From Hermatobates lingyangjiaoensis (Eukaryota > Arthropoda > Insecta > Hemiptera > Hermatobatidae), in the NCBI GenBank assembly GCA_026182355.1, contig JAPFBL010000237.1, positions 1 through 64,000 of the forward strand: 64,000 nt of DNA. Reading direction: 5' to 3'. The notes below the pieces were generated by a model. It searched no databases and was not told the DNA's origin. It worked only from the letters and a program-made list of their open reading frames with translations. Position numbers and translations under genes: made by a program. Positions 23,104-33,912 of this stretch are shown here, piece after piece (the first letter of the stretch is position 1; each line of letters opens with the position of its first letter).

Positions 23104-23520
23104 CATAATCGAAAAAACTTCATAAAACGACTTCTGGGACTTCAAAACATATAATTCCGTCAAAATCTCGAGATCAAATTTTTTTATGATTACTATACTT
23201 TACTTATAGCAAAGTAAAAAATTCTATTATTAGCGATAATAACATATTGTTAGAAAACAACTGTTAATGAAATAATAAATTAACAATAAAATTGTTAGTA
23301 AAAGTTTACTTTAATTTCTACTATTAATTGTGAATAATTTGAATTATTTTATTTGAATCTATTATTATTATTATTATTTTACTTAGACAATACTTGGAAA
23401 ATTAATTAATTTTGAAAAGATGTTGTAGTTTGTTTGAAAGACTCAAGCTAACAAATGACCACCTGGTAGAGGGTAGAGTCCATTTCATTAATGGTAAGAT
23501 TAATGGGACTGGACGTTGCA
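22705..23520. other. Unassigned DNA with a (CA)n tract
   Basis: (CA)n at about 23058-23100; otherwise AT-rich with no gene recognised. The 93-codon frame across the (CA)n has no known domain. Confidence 0.5.
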
Positions 23521-23536
23521 ATAGAGAGAGAGAAAG

Positions 23537-23567
<31 letters not shown>

Positions 23568-23576
23568 GAGAGAGTT
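23521..23576. repeat. (GA)n/(GAAA) microsatellite
   Basis: Purine tract of GAGA with interspersed AAAG; the minus-strand Ser/Leu frame over it is repeat-derived. Confidence 0.95.
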
Positions 23577-24269
23577 CAGTGAACTGTTGCAAGAACAAAT
23601 AAATCTAACAAGTGAGCAGCTGGCATCAAAATAAGGGTATTCAGTTGAAAGGGAAGCCACACTGAGCAGGCTAGAAGGCTTGCTTCATTCCTGCTCTATA
23701 CACATACATATACCTTCGACAGTGTTTATCATTAAACAGAAAGGGAATAATAGTAAATATAGTCAGGCTAAGTCAATATTATAGGAAAGCAAAGAGCCCA
23801 TGGAAAATTGAAGTTACACCTGAGAAAATTCATCACTAACGCTATTCAACCGAATTATTGTTGCCTCAAATAGATTTCTACAGATATGTTTATACTGTAG
23901 CATGTTTATTCACCAATGAACTCGTTATGTTAGCATAGACGCATGATTTATACAAATACAATGTGTTATACTTTTCTGTATTCCAAATGCAGAGCACGTT
24001 ATTACAGAAATCATCGTATTGCGGTAATGAAAGCACTTGTATACATTGGTTCCCTCTTAGGAAATGTGGAAAACAAGTTTTTTGATGACCATCACAATCC
24101 TTACGATTTTACTAATGGAACTAACAGATTACCAGATTAATAGATTAGATTATTATTAGAAAGTTGTAATCATAGTACCACAAATACATAACTCTGTCAT
24201 ACATTGACACATGACGTCAATGTGCATTATTTTGGCATCAAAATAAAATACCTATACTACCTACCTACC
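23577..24269. other. Unassigned DNA
   Basis: A 65-codon frame at 23943-24140 shows no domain or codon bias that I trust. No repeats identified. Confidence 0.45.
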
Positions 24270-24745
24270 TCTGCTCTAAAGCATACCACACTATGCAATA
24301 CATAAGTGACAGTCTACCATACCACTCTGCTTTAAAGCATACCACACTATGCAATACATAAAGTGACACCCTACCATACCAAACCGCTCTATAGCATACC
24401 ACACTATGCAATACATAAAGTGACACCCTACCATACCACTCCGCTCTACACTATGCAATACATAAAGTGACACTCTACCATACCACTCCACTCTAAAGCA
24501 TACCACACTATGCAATACATAAAGTGACAGTCTACCATACCACTCTGCTTTAAAGCATACCACACTATGCAATACATAAAGTGACACCCTACCATACCAA
24601 ACCGCTCTATAGCATACCACACTATGCAATACATAAAGTGACAGTCTACCATACCACTCTGCTTTAAAGCATACCACACTATGCAATACATAAAGTGACA
24701 CTCTACCATACCACTCCGCTCTAAAGCATACCACACTACACTTCA
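24270..24745. repeat. 57-bp minisatellite, about eight copies
   Basis: cataccacactatgcaatac, then ataaagtgaca and ctaccataccactc repeat every 56-57 bp; one unit near 24440 is shortened by about a dozen bases. Two unit variants (ctctgctttaaag and aaccgctctatag) alternate. The Trp/Tyr/Cys-rich minus-strand frames are repeat-derived. Confidence 0.93.
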
Positions 24746-25754
24746 TCTCGCCACTCACCTCCAATATACCATACACCGTATTTGCAAAACACCTTACCTA
24801 CGAACCACGACCAACGATTCTTTCAGCTCACTGTGGTACTACCTCTAGCAGTTCCAGAGTACGGACATACTACTGCTGAGTTATAATTCTTCTGTGTTTG
24901 TGGAGTCAGTAAGTACATGTTCTTTCTACCTTACCTTATGATACTTCTACCTCTACAGTATATTAAAACTCATCTCATCGCACCATAGAAGTTAGGAGGA
25001 CAGGGTAGCTAATATGTAACAAGAGAACAACTTTGTTTTCTTAGTGTGATTGAAAGATGAGTGGATAAAAAATTGACCTCAACAGTTACCTACCAAGAGC
25101 ATATGATTGCATTTCTAATGTTACTGTCAGAGAGTTTAATAAGAATAGTGGTATCATGAATAGTACATACTCTTTTAAAGGTTAACTACACCATATCATA
25201 CCTCACCATTACACCATTACCATACAACAATTTCCAATCAACATACACCATATAACGTATTTTACACCATACCCTTCTTAGCATACTACCATACTCTACA
25301 GTAAAGTATACCTCATCTGATCAAACCAGCACCATAAAACACCATATAATCCAGATAACACAGTATCAAAAATATCGCAGCAATGCCGTCACAATATTAA
25401 CATGCAGTACAGGTTTAATCTGCATAAGACCTCCTCGTTTATGTGTATCTCCTAACAGCTTCCCATGTCATTACAATCCTTCCTATACGACTCCATAACC
25501 CATCTCATAACACCATCATTATGCAACGCTCCCATGTCTGCATAAATACACATCTTGTGTATCACAGTTCACCACTTGTAAGGCATGGTTGTGTGCTTTG
25601 AAATCGGAAAAGCGCTGTCTCCGTGGTATCTAGTTTTCTACTTTTAGCTTTTGTTGAAAATAGCAAAACTGTACTATATTCAATATTACAGTTCGATTAA
25701 ATTAAATATTCAACCAAGTTAGAAAAGTTAAGTGAAGATCATTATGGTATAGTG
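24746..25754. other. ACCATA-rich degenerate repeat DNA
   Basis: Positions 24770-25400 are unusually rich in CCATA/ACCAT words. They may be decayed relatives of the adjacent minisatellite, but no regular period remains. No gene seen. Confidence 0.4.
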
Positions 25755-26009
25755 CTCTGAAATTTTCTAGGTGTGTGTATATGTGTGTCTGTGTGCGTGT
25801 AACAATGTGTGAGCGTTTATTTCAGTGTGTTGGTACGTGAATGTCTTTGTGTAGTAGTGTGTGTGTGTATGTTTATGATTCTTTGACAATGTGTGATTGT
25901 TTTGTAAGTTGTGTGTATGTGTGTACAAGCGTTTACTTGACTGTGTTGGTATGTGTTGTATTTATGTTGTAAGTGAGCAATTTGTGTGTGTGTGTGTGCG
26001 TGTGTGTGA

Positions 26010-26042
<33 letters not shown>

Positions 26043-26100
26043 TGAGTGTGTGTTTGTGTGTGTGTGTGAGAGTGTGTGTGTGTGTGTGTGTGCGTGAGTA
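25755..26100. repeat. Compound (TG)n-(GA)n-(TG)n microsatellite region
   Basis: Imperfect GT/TGTG from about 25770, a clean (TG) then (AG)n block at 25982-26045, and (TG)n again to 26100. The Val/Cys and Glu/Arg frame here is low-complexity. Confidence 0.93.
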
Positions 26101-27029
26101 GTATGTGATGGTGTATACTGTATCTTTATTATATGTATATGCTATGATGTCTTCATTTATTTCAATATATACAACACAATACCATTCAATACAATACAAC
26201 CCTCTCTTGCAATGCAGACAACTCCAGCCTTTTAAACTCTCCTTTTATTATTTCTATTTAATTATAAGCTTCATTTAAATCCAAAAATTGTAGTGCCTGC
26301 ATTCATTTTAAGTCAATATCTCTCTTTTCTTTTTAAAGTCCTTTTTCTTTTCAAATAGTCTTAATAAACCTTTTATTTTTAAATTATCCCAGTTGAAATT
26401 CTCTGATTTCTTAATAGATTCTTTTTGTTTGTTTCCCTTTGTTTCTATTTTATTTTGCCAAAGAGTTCATAATTAGAATTTTAAATAGATTCTTTGAAAC
26501 AATATTAGCTATTGTTATTTTCAGGTTGGTTCAAGGTTGTTCATTATGTCATAACATACGTGTCATTATGTGTTCATAATTAACTTGATTTATCCATTGC
26601 TATTATTTTTAGGCCTATGTAGGACTAATATTTTTTTATTCTATATTTATTTTTGAGTTTTAAAATCTGTATCCTTCATTTATTTTGTTCTCGTTGAATA
26701 TATTTGATAATGTCCTTCAGTTTGCATGTATAGTCTGACACACTGAACAGGTTTAAAGAAAGAAGGAATTTTTTATCATAGCGTCCTCCTCACGTTGAAT
26801 TAGGCTACTTAAGGTCGGCGTGAGTATGTCAATATATCCTGTCGATGTAGCTTGGTTATGTATAAATACCAAACACTATCTACTGCACACGTGCTGAACA
26901 CTCAGTCCGCTTTGGAAAAATATATAAAGAAGAGAACATATTTTTTGTAAGTTTCATAGTTACAAAAGCTTGTTTATTTAAGATTTAAAAAATTAAAAAT
27001 TGACAACTAACTTTTCCTTGTTTTTCTGG
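26101..27029. other. AT-rich DNA, nothing recognised
   Basis: No repeat family or exon identified. Confidence 0.5.
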
Positions 27030-27120
27030 GGGGGCCAGGGTAGCTCAGTGGTTAGCATACTCGCCTCTGAACTGGTAAGTCCTGGGTTTCATACCCACCT
27101 GGCCCTCGATTTACTCATGG
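27030..27120 (+). mobile_element. tRNA-derived SINE, 5' head only
   Basis: ggccagggtagctcagtgg, then tagcatactcgcctctgaac and ggtttcatacccacctggcc; it stops shortly after ctcgatttactcatgg. Confidence 0.8.
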
Positions 27121-27447
27121 CAATGCAGCTTTATAAATGGCTACTGGACATAACTATGTCAAAGTCACCTACACGAAATCGGTATTATTGATTTTCCTGA
27201 ATTAGTTTTCTGTATTGAAGGTCACAGCAATGCTGACCAACTATTCAACTGTAGAGATCTCGAAGTCGAAAAGGTCTAAAGGACGGCCAATGCTTTACTG
27301 TACAAGTGACCAATAATTCAAAAACAACCGTTTGCTGAATTTATGAAAAAACAGTTCGTTAAAAAACATTTTACCAACGGCGTCGTTCCACGGAGACAGA
27401 CGTAATTTGAAAGAGACCATCTGAGGCTATATAAGGTAATCAACTTA

Positions 27448-27681
27448 GGGGCCAGGGTAGCTCAGTGGTCAACATACTCACCTCTGAACTGGTAGGTCCT
27501 GAGTTTCATACCCACCTGGCCCTCGATTTATTCACGTGGACGTGAATAAATCTGAGCACGTCGTCTCTCGGATAGGACGTTAAGCCGTCGGTCCCGAGCC
27601 TGTACAATGTCAGATACTCGTTAAAGATCCCTACTCTAAATAAACTTGAGTTAGGGAAAATTTAGGACTCCCAATGTACTA
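27448..27681 (+). mobile_element. tRNA-derived SINE, 3'-truncated
   Basis: Head and body as in the 22376 copy (ggccagggtagctcagtgg; tacccacctggccctcgatt; gtcccgagcctgtacaatgt), ending at ggactcccaatgtac without the last third and tail. The head is closer to the 27030 copy (both have the agggtagctc and tttcatacc variants) than to 22376, so at least two subfamilies exist. Confidence 0.85.
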
Positions 27682-28319
27682 TCCGACTCTAGTCAGATGC
27701 ATAAGAAAAGAATAATTCTCCAAATAGCAAACTTTTTTTCCTGACTCTGTCTAAAGTAAGAAACAAATATTTTCAATATATCTGTATATATAAAATACAA
27801 AGTTTGTCTGTCTGTCCGCTATGAAAATAAAACTGGATACATATAGATACAAATAAACATATGGATCTTATACAAATTTTTTCCGGCGAACTAACTAAGG
27901 TATTTTGATTTTGATCAGGGTGATTTTTTGGGATCTACTTCCCATAACCAAAACGCTGAGGTATAATCAGCCATAACCATAACGCCCGAGTGTAACACCT
28001 GGTTGTTTATATTATTTAAACAATTGATTTTACTTGAGATTGATTTTAAATACAGAATATAGTAAAGACGTTCTACTGGAGGTGCGTTCTAAGAGCTGAG
28101 AACGTCTCAGCCTGACACCTATCACACGGTGACTGCATCGAAAAGGAAAGATTAGCTCCATCCAATTTAACCTGATCTTGTTGATTATGAAAATGTCACA
28201 AGCAATGATTTAATTATTATATAAACCGCAATATCATAGTTGTTTAATATCAACACCGATATTGTTGTTTCATTACATAAATAATCTCTTATCATGTTGG
28301 GGAATTTAAAAAAAATTAC
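27682..28319. other. Unassigned DNA with a possible transposon terminus
   Basis: tataaaatacaaagtttgtc, then tgtctgtccgctatg at about 27787 resembles a terminus common to several animal repeats, and a shorter version occurs near 54207. No further support. Confidence 0.35.
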
Positions 28320-28395
28320 GTATCCACACAAAAATACAGATTAATATGAAAATTAACAACGCATTTCAAACACTTTGTTCTTCTACAGCTTTACG
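28320..28395 (-). repeat. Fragment of PLE terminal repeat, family B
   Basis: tatccacacaaaaatacag, then acaacgcatttcaaacactt, then gttcttc: a decayed copy of the family B core in minus orientation. Confidence 0.5.
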
Positions 28396-28457
28396 TATAA
28401 AAAAAATATACATATTTGTAAGCTTCAAGAAAATCAGAGTGAATTATTTGAAATTGA

Positions 28458-28783
28458 GGGGTCAGGCTAGCTCAGTGGTTACGTGCTCGCCTCTGAACTG
28501 ATAGGACCGGGGTTCGATCCCCATCTGGCCCTCGATTTATTCACATGGGGAGGTGAATAAATCTGAGCACGTCGTCCCTCGGAGAAGGACGTTAAACTGT
28601 CGGTCCCGAGCCTGTATGATGTCAGGTACTCGTTAAAGATCCCTACTCTAAATACACTTGAGTTAGGCAAAATTTAGGACTCCCACTGTAGAATCAATCT
28701 TCATTGTGTGGTATGACAAAGGGCCAATGCTTGGCCTAAGTGGGTTCCCTTGTGGGACTGCCACAACAACCTAACCTAACCTA
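28458..28783 (+). mobile_element. tRNA-derived SINE, full length, (CCTAA)n tail
   Basis: A near twin of the 22376 copy, with intact A box, B box, body and cctaacctaaccta tail. Head ends can pair (GGGTCAG with CTGGCCC), as in a tRNA acceptor stem. Confidence 0.93.
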
Positions 28784-29899
28784 TTTGAAGTTAATTACAA
28801 TATATGAATGTTGAATTGACTATTGAGGTGTAAAGATGCCATTCCCCACTGCTCTTGTCGTCTGGAGACGTAATTTTTGAAATCACCCCCCCAATATGAA
28901 TGAACATGACACTAAAACAGATTGCACTAATAATGAATCTCTTATCAAGTATTGAGTTATTTCTTATTAAACCATTATTATATTATTTTATTTTTGATAC
29001 TAGATATTACAGTATGGATAACAGTGGTAAATGGATATTACAAATTTAACACACAAACGAAGTTTTTTTATTCAAACTACGTGTTTCAAACAATTCATCA
29101 GGTAAACTTCCAATGGATGGAGTCAAGACCCATCAACCGTCAAACGTTGACTCTTTGATTGCACAACAAATGAGATTATTGTATTTAAGAGTTCAGACTT
29201 ATTATTTTTTAACAGATTTTGATTTATTTAACCTAAATCAAATCATAATGAATAACAATCATAAACCTTAACGTTTACTCCATCACATTCCAAACCTTAA
29301 AATTGTATATATTATTCACTAAAGGGTTCTAGAAAAACACTACTTTTACATTTTTTAATCAAAGAATAAATTTCAAAATATATTACATTTCGATGCAAAA
29401 AACAAAATTCAATTCAGTTTTTAGAATAAAGTCATTCTAAAGCAATAGCAGACAACTCATTAAGAAAATAAAGAAAAACGAATGGTTAAAAATATGTAAA
29501 CATTATAGAGGTGAATATTGACAGACATTAAAAATGGCAAAAACTCAAGGGAAGATTGATTACAGCTTTTTTATAATGCTTCAACACAGAATAATAACAT
29601 TCAGTTCCTCCTGATAATGAACGAGTGCTAAAACCAGTAGTGGTATGAACTAAACTAGAAGAATTGAGTTAAGGTAATATGTTTTTATAATAACATTGCT
29701 CTCGTTTGATTTTTTATAAAAAAATGTCTTCCATCGCCCATACTTAGAATGCTTTTGGCTTTTGATTTGCTTATAATATTTAATATTTACTTATTTCCGC
29801 CCCTTTTATTGCTGTTCTAGGGAGGCGGAAATTGCGGCTCATTTATTATTTGGATCCAATTTTAGGAATTGGTGAGTCACATTACCAGTTGATTTCACA
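28784..29899. other. AT-rich DNA with a decayed family B repeat
   Basis: At about 29025-29106 aaatggatattac, then cacaaacgaag, cgtgtttcaaacaattcat and caggtaaac resemble the family B terminal repeat in minus orientation. The rest is unassigned. Confidence 0.4.
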
Positions 29900-30036
29900 T
29901 TGGGAAACTAAATGTTTGCCTAACTCAAATATATTTAGAGTAAGGATCTTTAAGGAGTACCTGACGTCAGACATGTTTAACAGATCAACTTCCTACGTTC
30001 TCTCCAAGGGATTTATTCACCGCCTACATGAATAAA
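29900..30036 (-). mobile_element. tRNA-derived SINE fragment
   Basis: Only the middle of the SINE: gcctaactcaaatatattta, then ggatctttaaggagtacctg and gggatttattcaccgcctac (minus orientation). The head and tail are missing. Confidence 0.7.
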
Positions 30037-30879
30037 CTCCAAAAACTTGGAATTTATTAAAATTATTTAAAAAAAAATAATTTAGCGATTTACAGAGTCA
30101 TTTATAACAACTGAAAAATCAGAGGTAGTAAACAAAAAATTGATTAAACCAACAAATTTTATACAAAGAAAGCATTTCGGCATCAATGTCTCGTTAGTTT
30201 TCAAGATAAAATTCTTTTATAATTAAACAAAATAAGGAAGAGGATTCAATACTTGGGAAGTTTTAACAGTAGACTTATGTTATATATAATGTTATTTTCT
30301 GTTAAGCAAGTCTTAACATAAAAGTTAGGCACTAATGATGCATTAATTAGTTTTCCTTTCATTTGTTGGTTGCTTGTTGCAGGGATTTCCTGTTCCAAGG
30401 ATTTGATGTTTGTGTTTTCTAATAAGAAAGGGCTATTAGAGGAGTCGTATATGGATTTGTTCTTGGTGAATATCATGAAAAAGGAATCAAAGCAGTGACT
30501 AAGGGAAGTGTTTCAGATTAATAGGTAATGTATAAAACATTCCCTTTCATCAAGTAGTTTATTTTAGTGTTTGAATTGACTGTATATAATTGTTTTTTAC
30601 AATTATAAACTCACATTCGTGGATTCAGTTTATGGATTAAAGAATATGAATACATGAAGGGATGTTCTCTGAGACACGTGTCCATCAATACTTGCCTCAG
30701 CAAACTGATATCTCTATTTAGTAGACAAACACCAAACACAACACACCACAATCACTCAACCTTAGATACCACATGCGACCTCCTGCTCTCAAACAGTGTA
30801 CCACCTATCGTGAAATGTTCTAGAAGAAAAAAAAAGGATGGCATAAAAGCATAAAAATTCAATAAAAGCAATTTGAATT
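30037..30879. other. Unassigned DNA
   Basis: No gene or repeat identified beyond a faint PLE-like phrase (agcatttcggcatcaatgtc) near 30170. Short frames at 30246-30476 and 30654-30854 have no domain. Confidence 0.4.
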
Positions 30880-31030
30880 ATATTCAAAAAAAAAAAAGGT
30901 TTTATTAAAACTATCATTTTCAATGATAGCTCAACCGTCATCAGGAAAGTAGAGATTGTTTCAGGAAAGTAGAGACACCAAGCGCTCTTGACTGAAATGT
31001 TTCAGTTCAGTGTCACGTGTTCATTCAGAC
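30880..31030. repeat. PLE-type terminal repeat fragment
   Basis: A short hairpin (actatcattttcaatgatag) next to ctcaaccgtcatcaggaaag, with ggaaagtagaga duplicated at once. The arrangement resembles family F but is diverged. Confidence 0.4.
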
Positions 31031-31099
31031 TACAGTTGTTGTTAAAATCCACATACTATTTTTCTTTGTAAAATAATTTGTAATGTAATACTTAGTTTT

Positions 31100-31247
31100 T
31101 CTGTTTCAAAATTTATACTTCTGCCTATGAAAAAGGTTTTAAATAAAAACCGAAACGTTGACAATGAGAGTTTAATTTGAACCTGAAGAACTGACCCAAA
31201 CTGAAGTCCCTGAAGTCCCGATAAACTATAGTTTTGTATATATATAT
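31100..31247 (+). repeat. PLE-type terminal repeat, family G
   Basis: ctatgaaaaaggttttaaat, then aaaaaccgaaacgttgac and gagagtttaatttgaacctg; a short (TA)n follows. Confidence 0.6.
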
Positions 31248-31402
31248 ATAACAATTAAAAGAAACGGTCCAGCGGACTTTTTTAAATAAAATAAATTCAA
31301 AACGAAGGAAACACACAGAGAGACACAGCCATAACTGACATCGAAATATCGATGTGAGTTATGTCTGCGTCTTTCTGTATGTTTCCTTCATTTTGAATTT
31401 AT

Positions 31403-31451
<49 letters not shown>
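31248..31451. repeat. PLE-type cassette, family C, plus (TA)n
   Basis: acaattaaaagaaacggtcc, then agcggactttttt on the left; cgaaatatcgatgtgagtta, then tgtctgcgtctttctg on the right; closed by about 47 bp of (TA)n. Compare 59169-59475. Confidence 0.62.
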
Positions 31452-31455
<4 letters not shown>

Positions 31456-31625
31456 AACAATTAAAATAAGCAGTGACACATAAACTGAAACACAACAAAG
31501 ACTCACTTTTCAATATTTCGACCGTAATAGCGGTCGAAATATTGAAAAGTGAGTCTTTGCTGTGTTTCAGTTTACTCGTATGTGTCACTGCTTATTTTAA
31601 TTGTTATTTGTCCTGCCGGACCGTT
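31452..31625. repeat. Near-perfect inverted cassette, family H
   Basis: Two arms of about 75 bp (ttaaaataagcagtgacaca; gactcacttttcaatatttc) meet at the palindrome gaccgtaatagcggtc. The core on both strands is ACCG/CGGT followed by CGAAATATT. A decayed further copy lies at about 31755-31822. Confidence 0.75.
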
Positions 31626-31933
31626 TTTCGTTTACCATGGTATATATATAATAAACAAAATGCGAACCAGAAAAACTTTTAGACTTAAAAATACTGTTAC
31701 ACATTATTTTAAAATACAAATTTTAAAACACATAACTTAAAACATATTATAACACGCCTCAAAGTATTGAAAAGTGAGTTCTTCGTTAGGTTTCAGTCTA
31801 TGTATCACAGCTTATTTTAAGTGTTTATATGTAAATATATATACAAGATTTCACATTAATACGAGATCGTATTCTTTTTTTCCTTTTCATCTTGTGGTTT
31901 GATCATATATATATATATATATATTTATATATA

Positions 31934-33188
31934 AAAAGATTTCACATAAACACGTGAAACAACAATCAATGATCAAACCACAATAAGAAATAATAAGATA
32001 TTCTTATTATTTCTTATAATAAGAATAAGATATTCTTTGCATTTGTCCCAATTCTTTAAATAAAGTTGATTTCCTAACAAAATTGAATTCATTAGTGCCG
32101 ACAATCAAATTCACAATGGAAGAAGAAATAAGTGGTAATTTGCCCTTCTTAGATGTCCTGATCCATAGGTTACCTAATGAGTTACGCTTTAGTGTATATA
32201 GAAAACCTATGAATGTACTTGCATACGTTCACTTTTATTTTTCGCATCCAAAAAATGTTAAAATTTCTGTTTTTAGAAATATGTTTTTGAGGGCGTTAAG
32301 AGTTTGCTCTCCTGAATTCCTTAATGAAGAGATTAATAACATTAGGTCAATTGCCCTTTCATTAAAACACCCCTCTTCTTATATTGATTTAGCTTTGAAG
32401 GGTGCTAAAAAAACTTTCTCTAATACTTCAACAGAGCCCCTTTTATTATCAAATTCTATAGTTTTGCCATACCACGAAACATTGGACCCCCTTCCAAGAT
32501 TAGCCAAACAACTTGATTTTAATATAGTGTTTTCTAATCGTAATAACGTGGGTAATATGTTAATAAAAACTCTCCCAGCGAATTGGAGTCCGCTGGTATT
32601 TATAAAATTCCGTGCAAAAATTGCCATAAAATTTATATTGGTCAAACTGGTAAATCATTAAAGACACGTGTAAAACAACACCAATATAACGTAAGTAGGC
32701 AGGAAAAAAGTAGTGCCTTATTCTTGCATATAAAAAATGAAATTCATCATATTGATTGGACAGGAGCTAAATTTATTACCTATGAAAAATCAATGTTGTT
32801 AAGAAATATTATTGAATCGTCTCTAATTAAATTTAATAGATCTAATATTATAAACATTAGTAACGGTCTCTTCAAACTTGATACTTTCGTCACGAGGGCA
32901 ATAGCCTCTTCAAAAAGGGTTGACAGCTAGCGGATAGTTTTTTACTTTTTCTTACTGTACTCCTTTGTTTCCCCAAACATCCCTTTCTGGACATTAGTCC
33001 TTTCCTGTGCTTTCACCCTTTTAAAATACCACTCTTCCCTCCCACTCTTCTCAACTCCTCACCAGATGTTTTCTGCATCTAGTGTTCAGTTGGGTTTTTG
33101 ACTCTGACGAAGACCGCTTGTTACGGTTGAAAGATCTTAGTCTTGTTTTCCCATTTCTTATTGTGGTTTGATCATTGATATTTATATA
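31934..33188 (+). mobile_element. Penelope-like element copy 1 (family A), 5'-truncated
   Basis: The left inverted terminal piece (aaaaagatttcacataaaca; gatcaaaccacaataagaaa) is followed by a 5'-truncated ORF region and 3'UTR. The right terminal repeat follows (ttttgactctgacgaagacc; gttacggttgaaagatctt; tgtggtttgatcattgat). (TA)n lies to the left at about 31905-31930. A partial inverted terminal repeat at the 5' end plus a truncated ORF is the usual structure of Penelope insertions. The AT-rich filler near 31988-32035 (aataagatattcttattatt) is itself palindromic and may be a junction product. Confidence 0.9.
32045..32930 (+). pseudogene. PLE RT C-terminal part and GIY-YIG endonuclease, frameshifted
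   Basis: The product is the end of a Penelope-type polyprotein: reverse transcriptase thumb/linker, then a GIY-YIG endonuclease that nicks target DNA. Frame one holds VPTIKFTMEEEISGNLPF, then LDVLIHRLPNELRFSVYRKP and SPEFLNEEINNIRSIALSL. One lost A near 32567, compared with copy 2, shifts the frame just before AGIYKIPCKNCHKIYIGQTG. The endonuclease then continues (GIY at the start, YIGQT, a TRVKQH arginine/histidine stretch, CKNC zinc-ligand-like cysteines) to RVDS and TAG at 32928-32930. The RT catalytic palm is absent, so the copy is dead both by 5' truncation and by frameshift. It is close to copy 2 at 36211, so both are young. Confidence 0.9.
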
Positions 33189-33275
33189 TGTACAGGTTGG
33201 CAACAAATCTTCTTTTAAAAAAGTTGAATTGAAATATGTAGCAGCCTTTGCATTAACGACGTTTTTGCTGACTGT
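33189..33275 (-). pseudogene. PLE RT N-terminal fragment
   Basis: The minus strand reads VSKNVVNAKAATYFNSTF, then LKEDLLPTCTYI. Similar fragments lie at 56868-57095 and 49356-49500. The pattern (F-N-x-T-C-x-x-E-x-LLP-x-Y-T) is typical of the region ahead of the RT core in Penelope ORFs. It abuts the end of copy 1 and ends in TATATA like the other two fragments. Confidence 0.7.
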
Positions 33276-33299
33276 CTCTAATATATATATCTATTTGTA

Positions 33300-33607
33300 T
33301 ATACAGTTTTTCGTTGGAAATACGATCCGAAACGGACAAGTATAATTCAATATAGACAAAGGAACATAGGGAAATCAAAAGAACACACTTACAGTCTCTA
33401 ATTTTTGGTTTAAACCGTCTTCAGGAGAGATAAGAGAAGGAAACCTAGCGCACTGGTACAGAGACTGTTGGTGGAGGGCCTCCAACCGTCTCTGAACCAG
33501 AGCACTTGGTTTCCCTCTCTTATCTCTCCTGAAAACGGTTCAAACCAAAATTAGAGACTGTAAGTGTGTTCTTTTGATTTCTCTATGTTTCTTTGTCTAT
33601 ATTGATC

Positions 33608-33638
<31 letters not shown>

Positions 33639-33640
33639 TA
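33300..33640. repeat. PLE-type inverted cassette, family F, plus (TA)n
   Basis: Left: aacacacttacagtctctaa, then ttaaaccgtcttcaggagag. Right: tctctcctgaaaacggttca, then gagactgtaagtgtgttctt. The inner arms (accaagtgctctggttcag class) also pair. A (TA)n of about 33 bp follows. Confidence 0.78.
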
Positions 33641-33770
33641 TAGTTAACACATGAAAGAGAAAAAACAAATAAAGATACACACAAAAGACTCACAACGATA
33701 TTTCACAAGTCGTCGTCATCGGGTAGAAGTAGTCCCTTTGAGTAGCTGAAGCTAACTCAAATAAATATAT
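33641..33770 (-). repeat. PLE-type terminal repeat, family C/E-like
   Basis: aaagactcacaacgatattt, then cacaagtcgtcgtcatcggg and tagaagtag: a minus-strand copy of the CGATGACGACGA...GAAAT type of core, near-matching 51706-51850. Confidence 0.5.
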
Positions 33771-33804
33771 ATATATAATATAAAAATATAATATATATAT
33801 AAAA

Positions 33805-33888
<84 letters not shown>

Positions 33889-33912
33889 ATGTGTGTGCAT
33901 GTGTGTGTGCGT
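33771..33912. repeat. (TA)n and (TG)n microsatellites
   Basis: Interrupted (TA)n to about 33823, then (TG)n to 33912 with rare GCA interruptions. Confidence 0.96.

Noticed and set aside
24291..24776. Trp/Tyr/Cys-rich frames, possibly a repeat protein
   Set aside because: They follow the 57-bp minisatellite exactly and appear in two frames. The 57-bp period keeps the frame open by chance.
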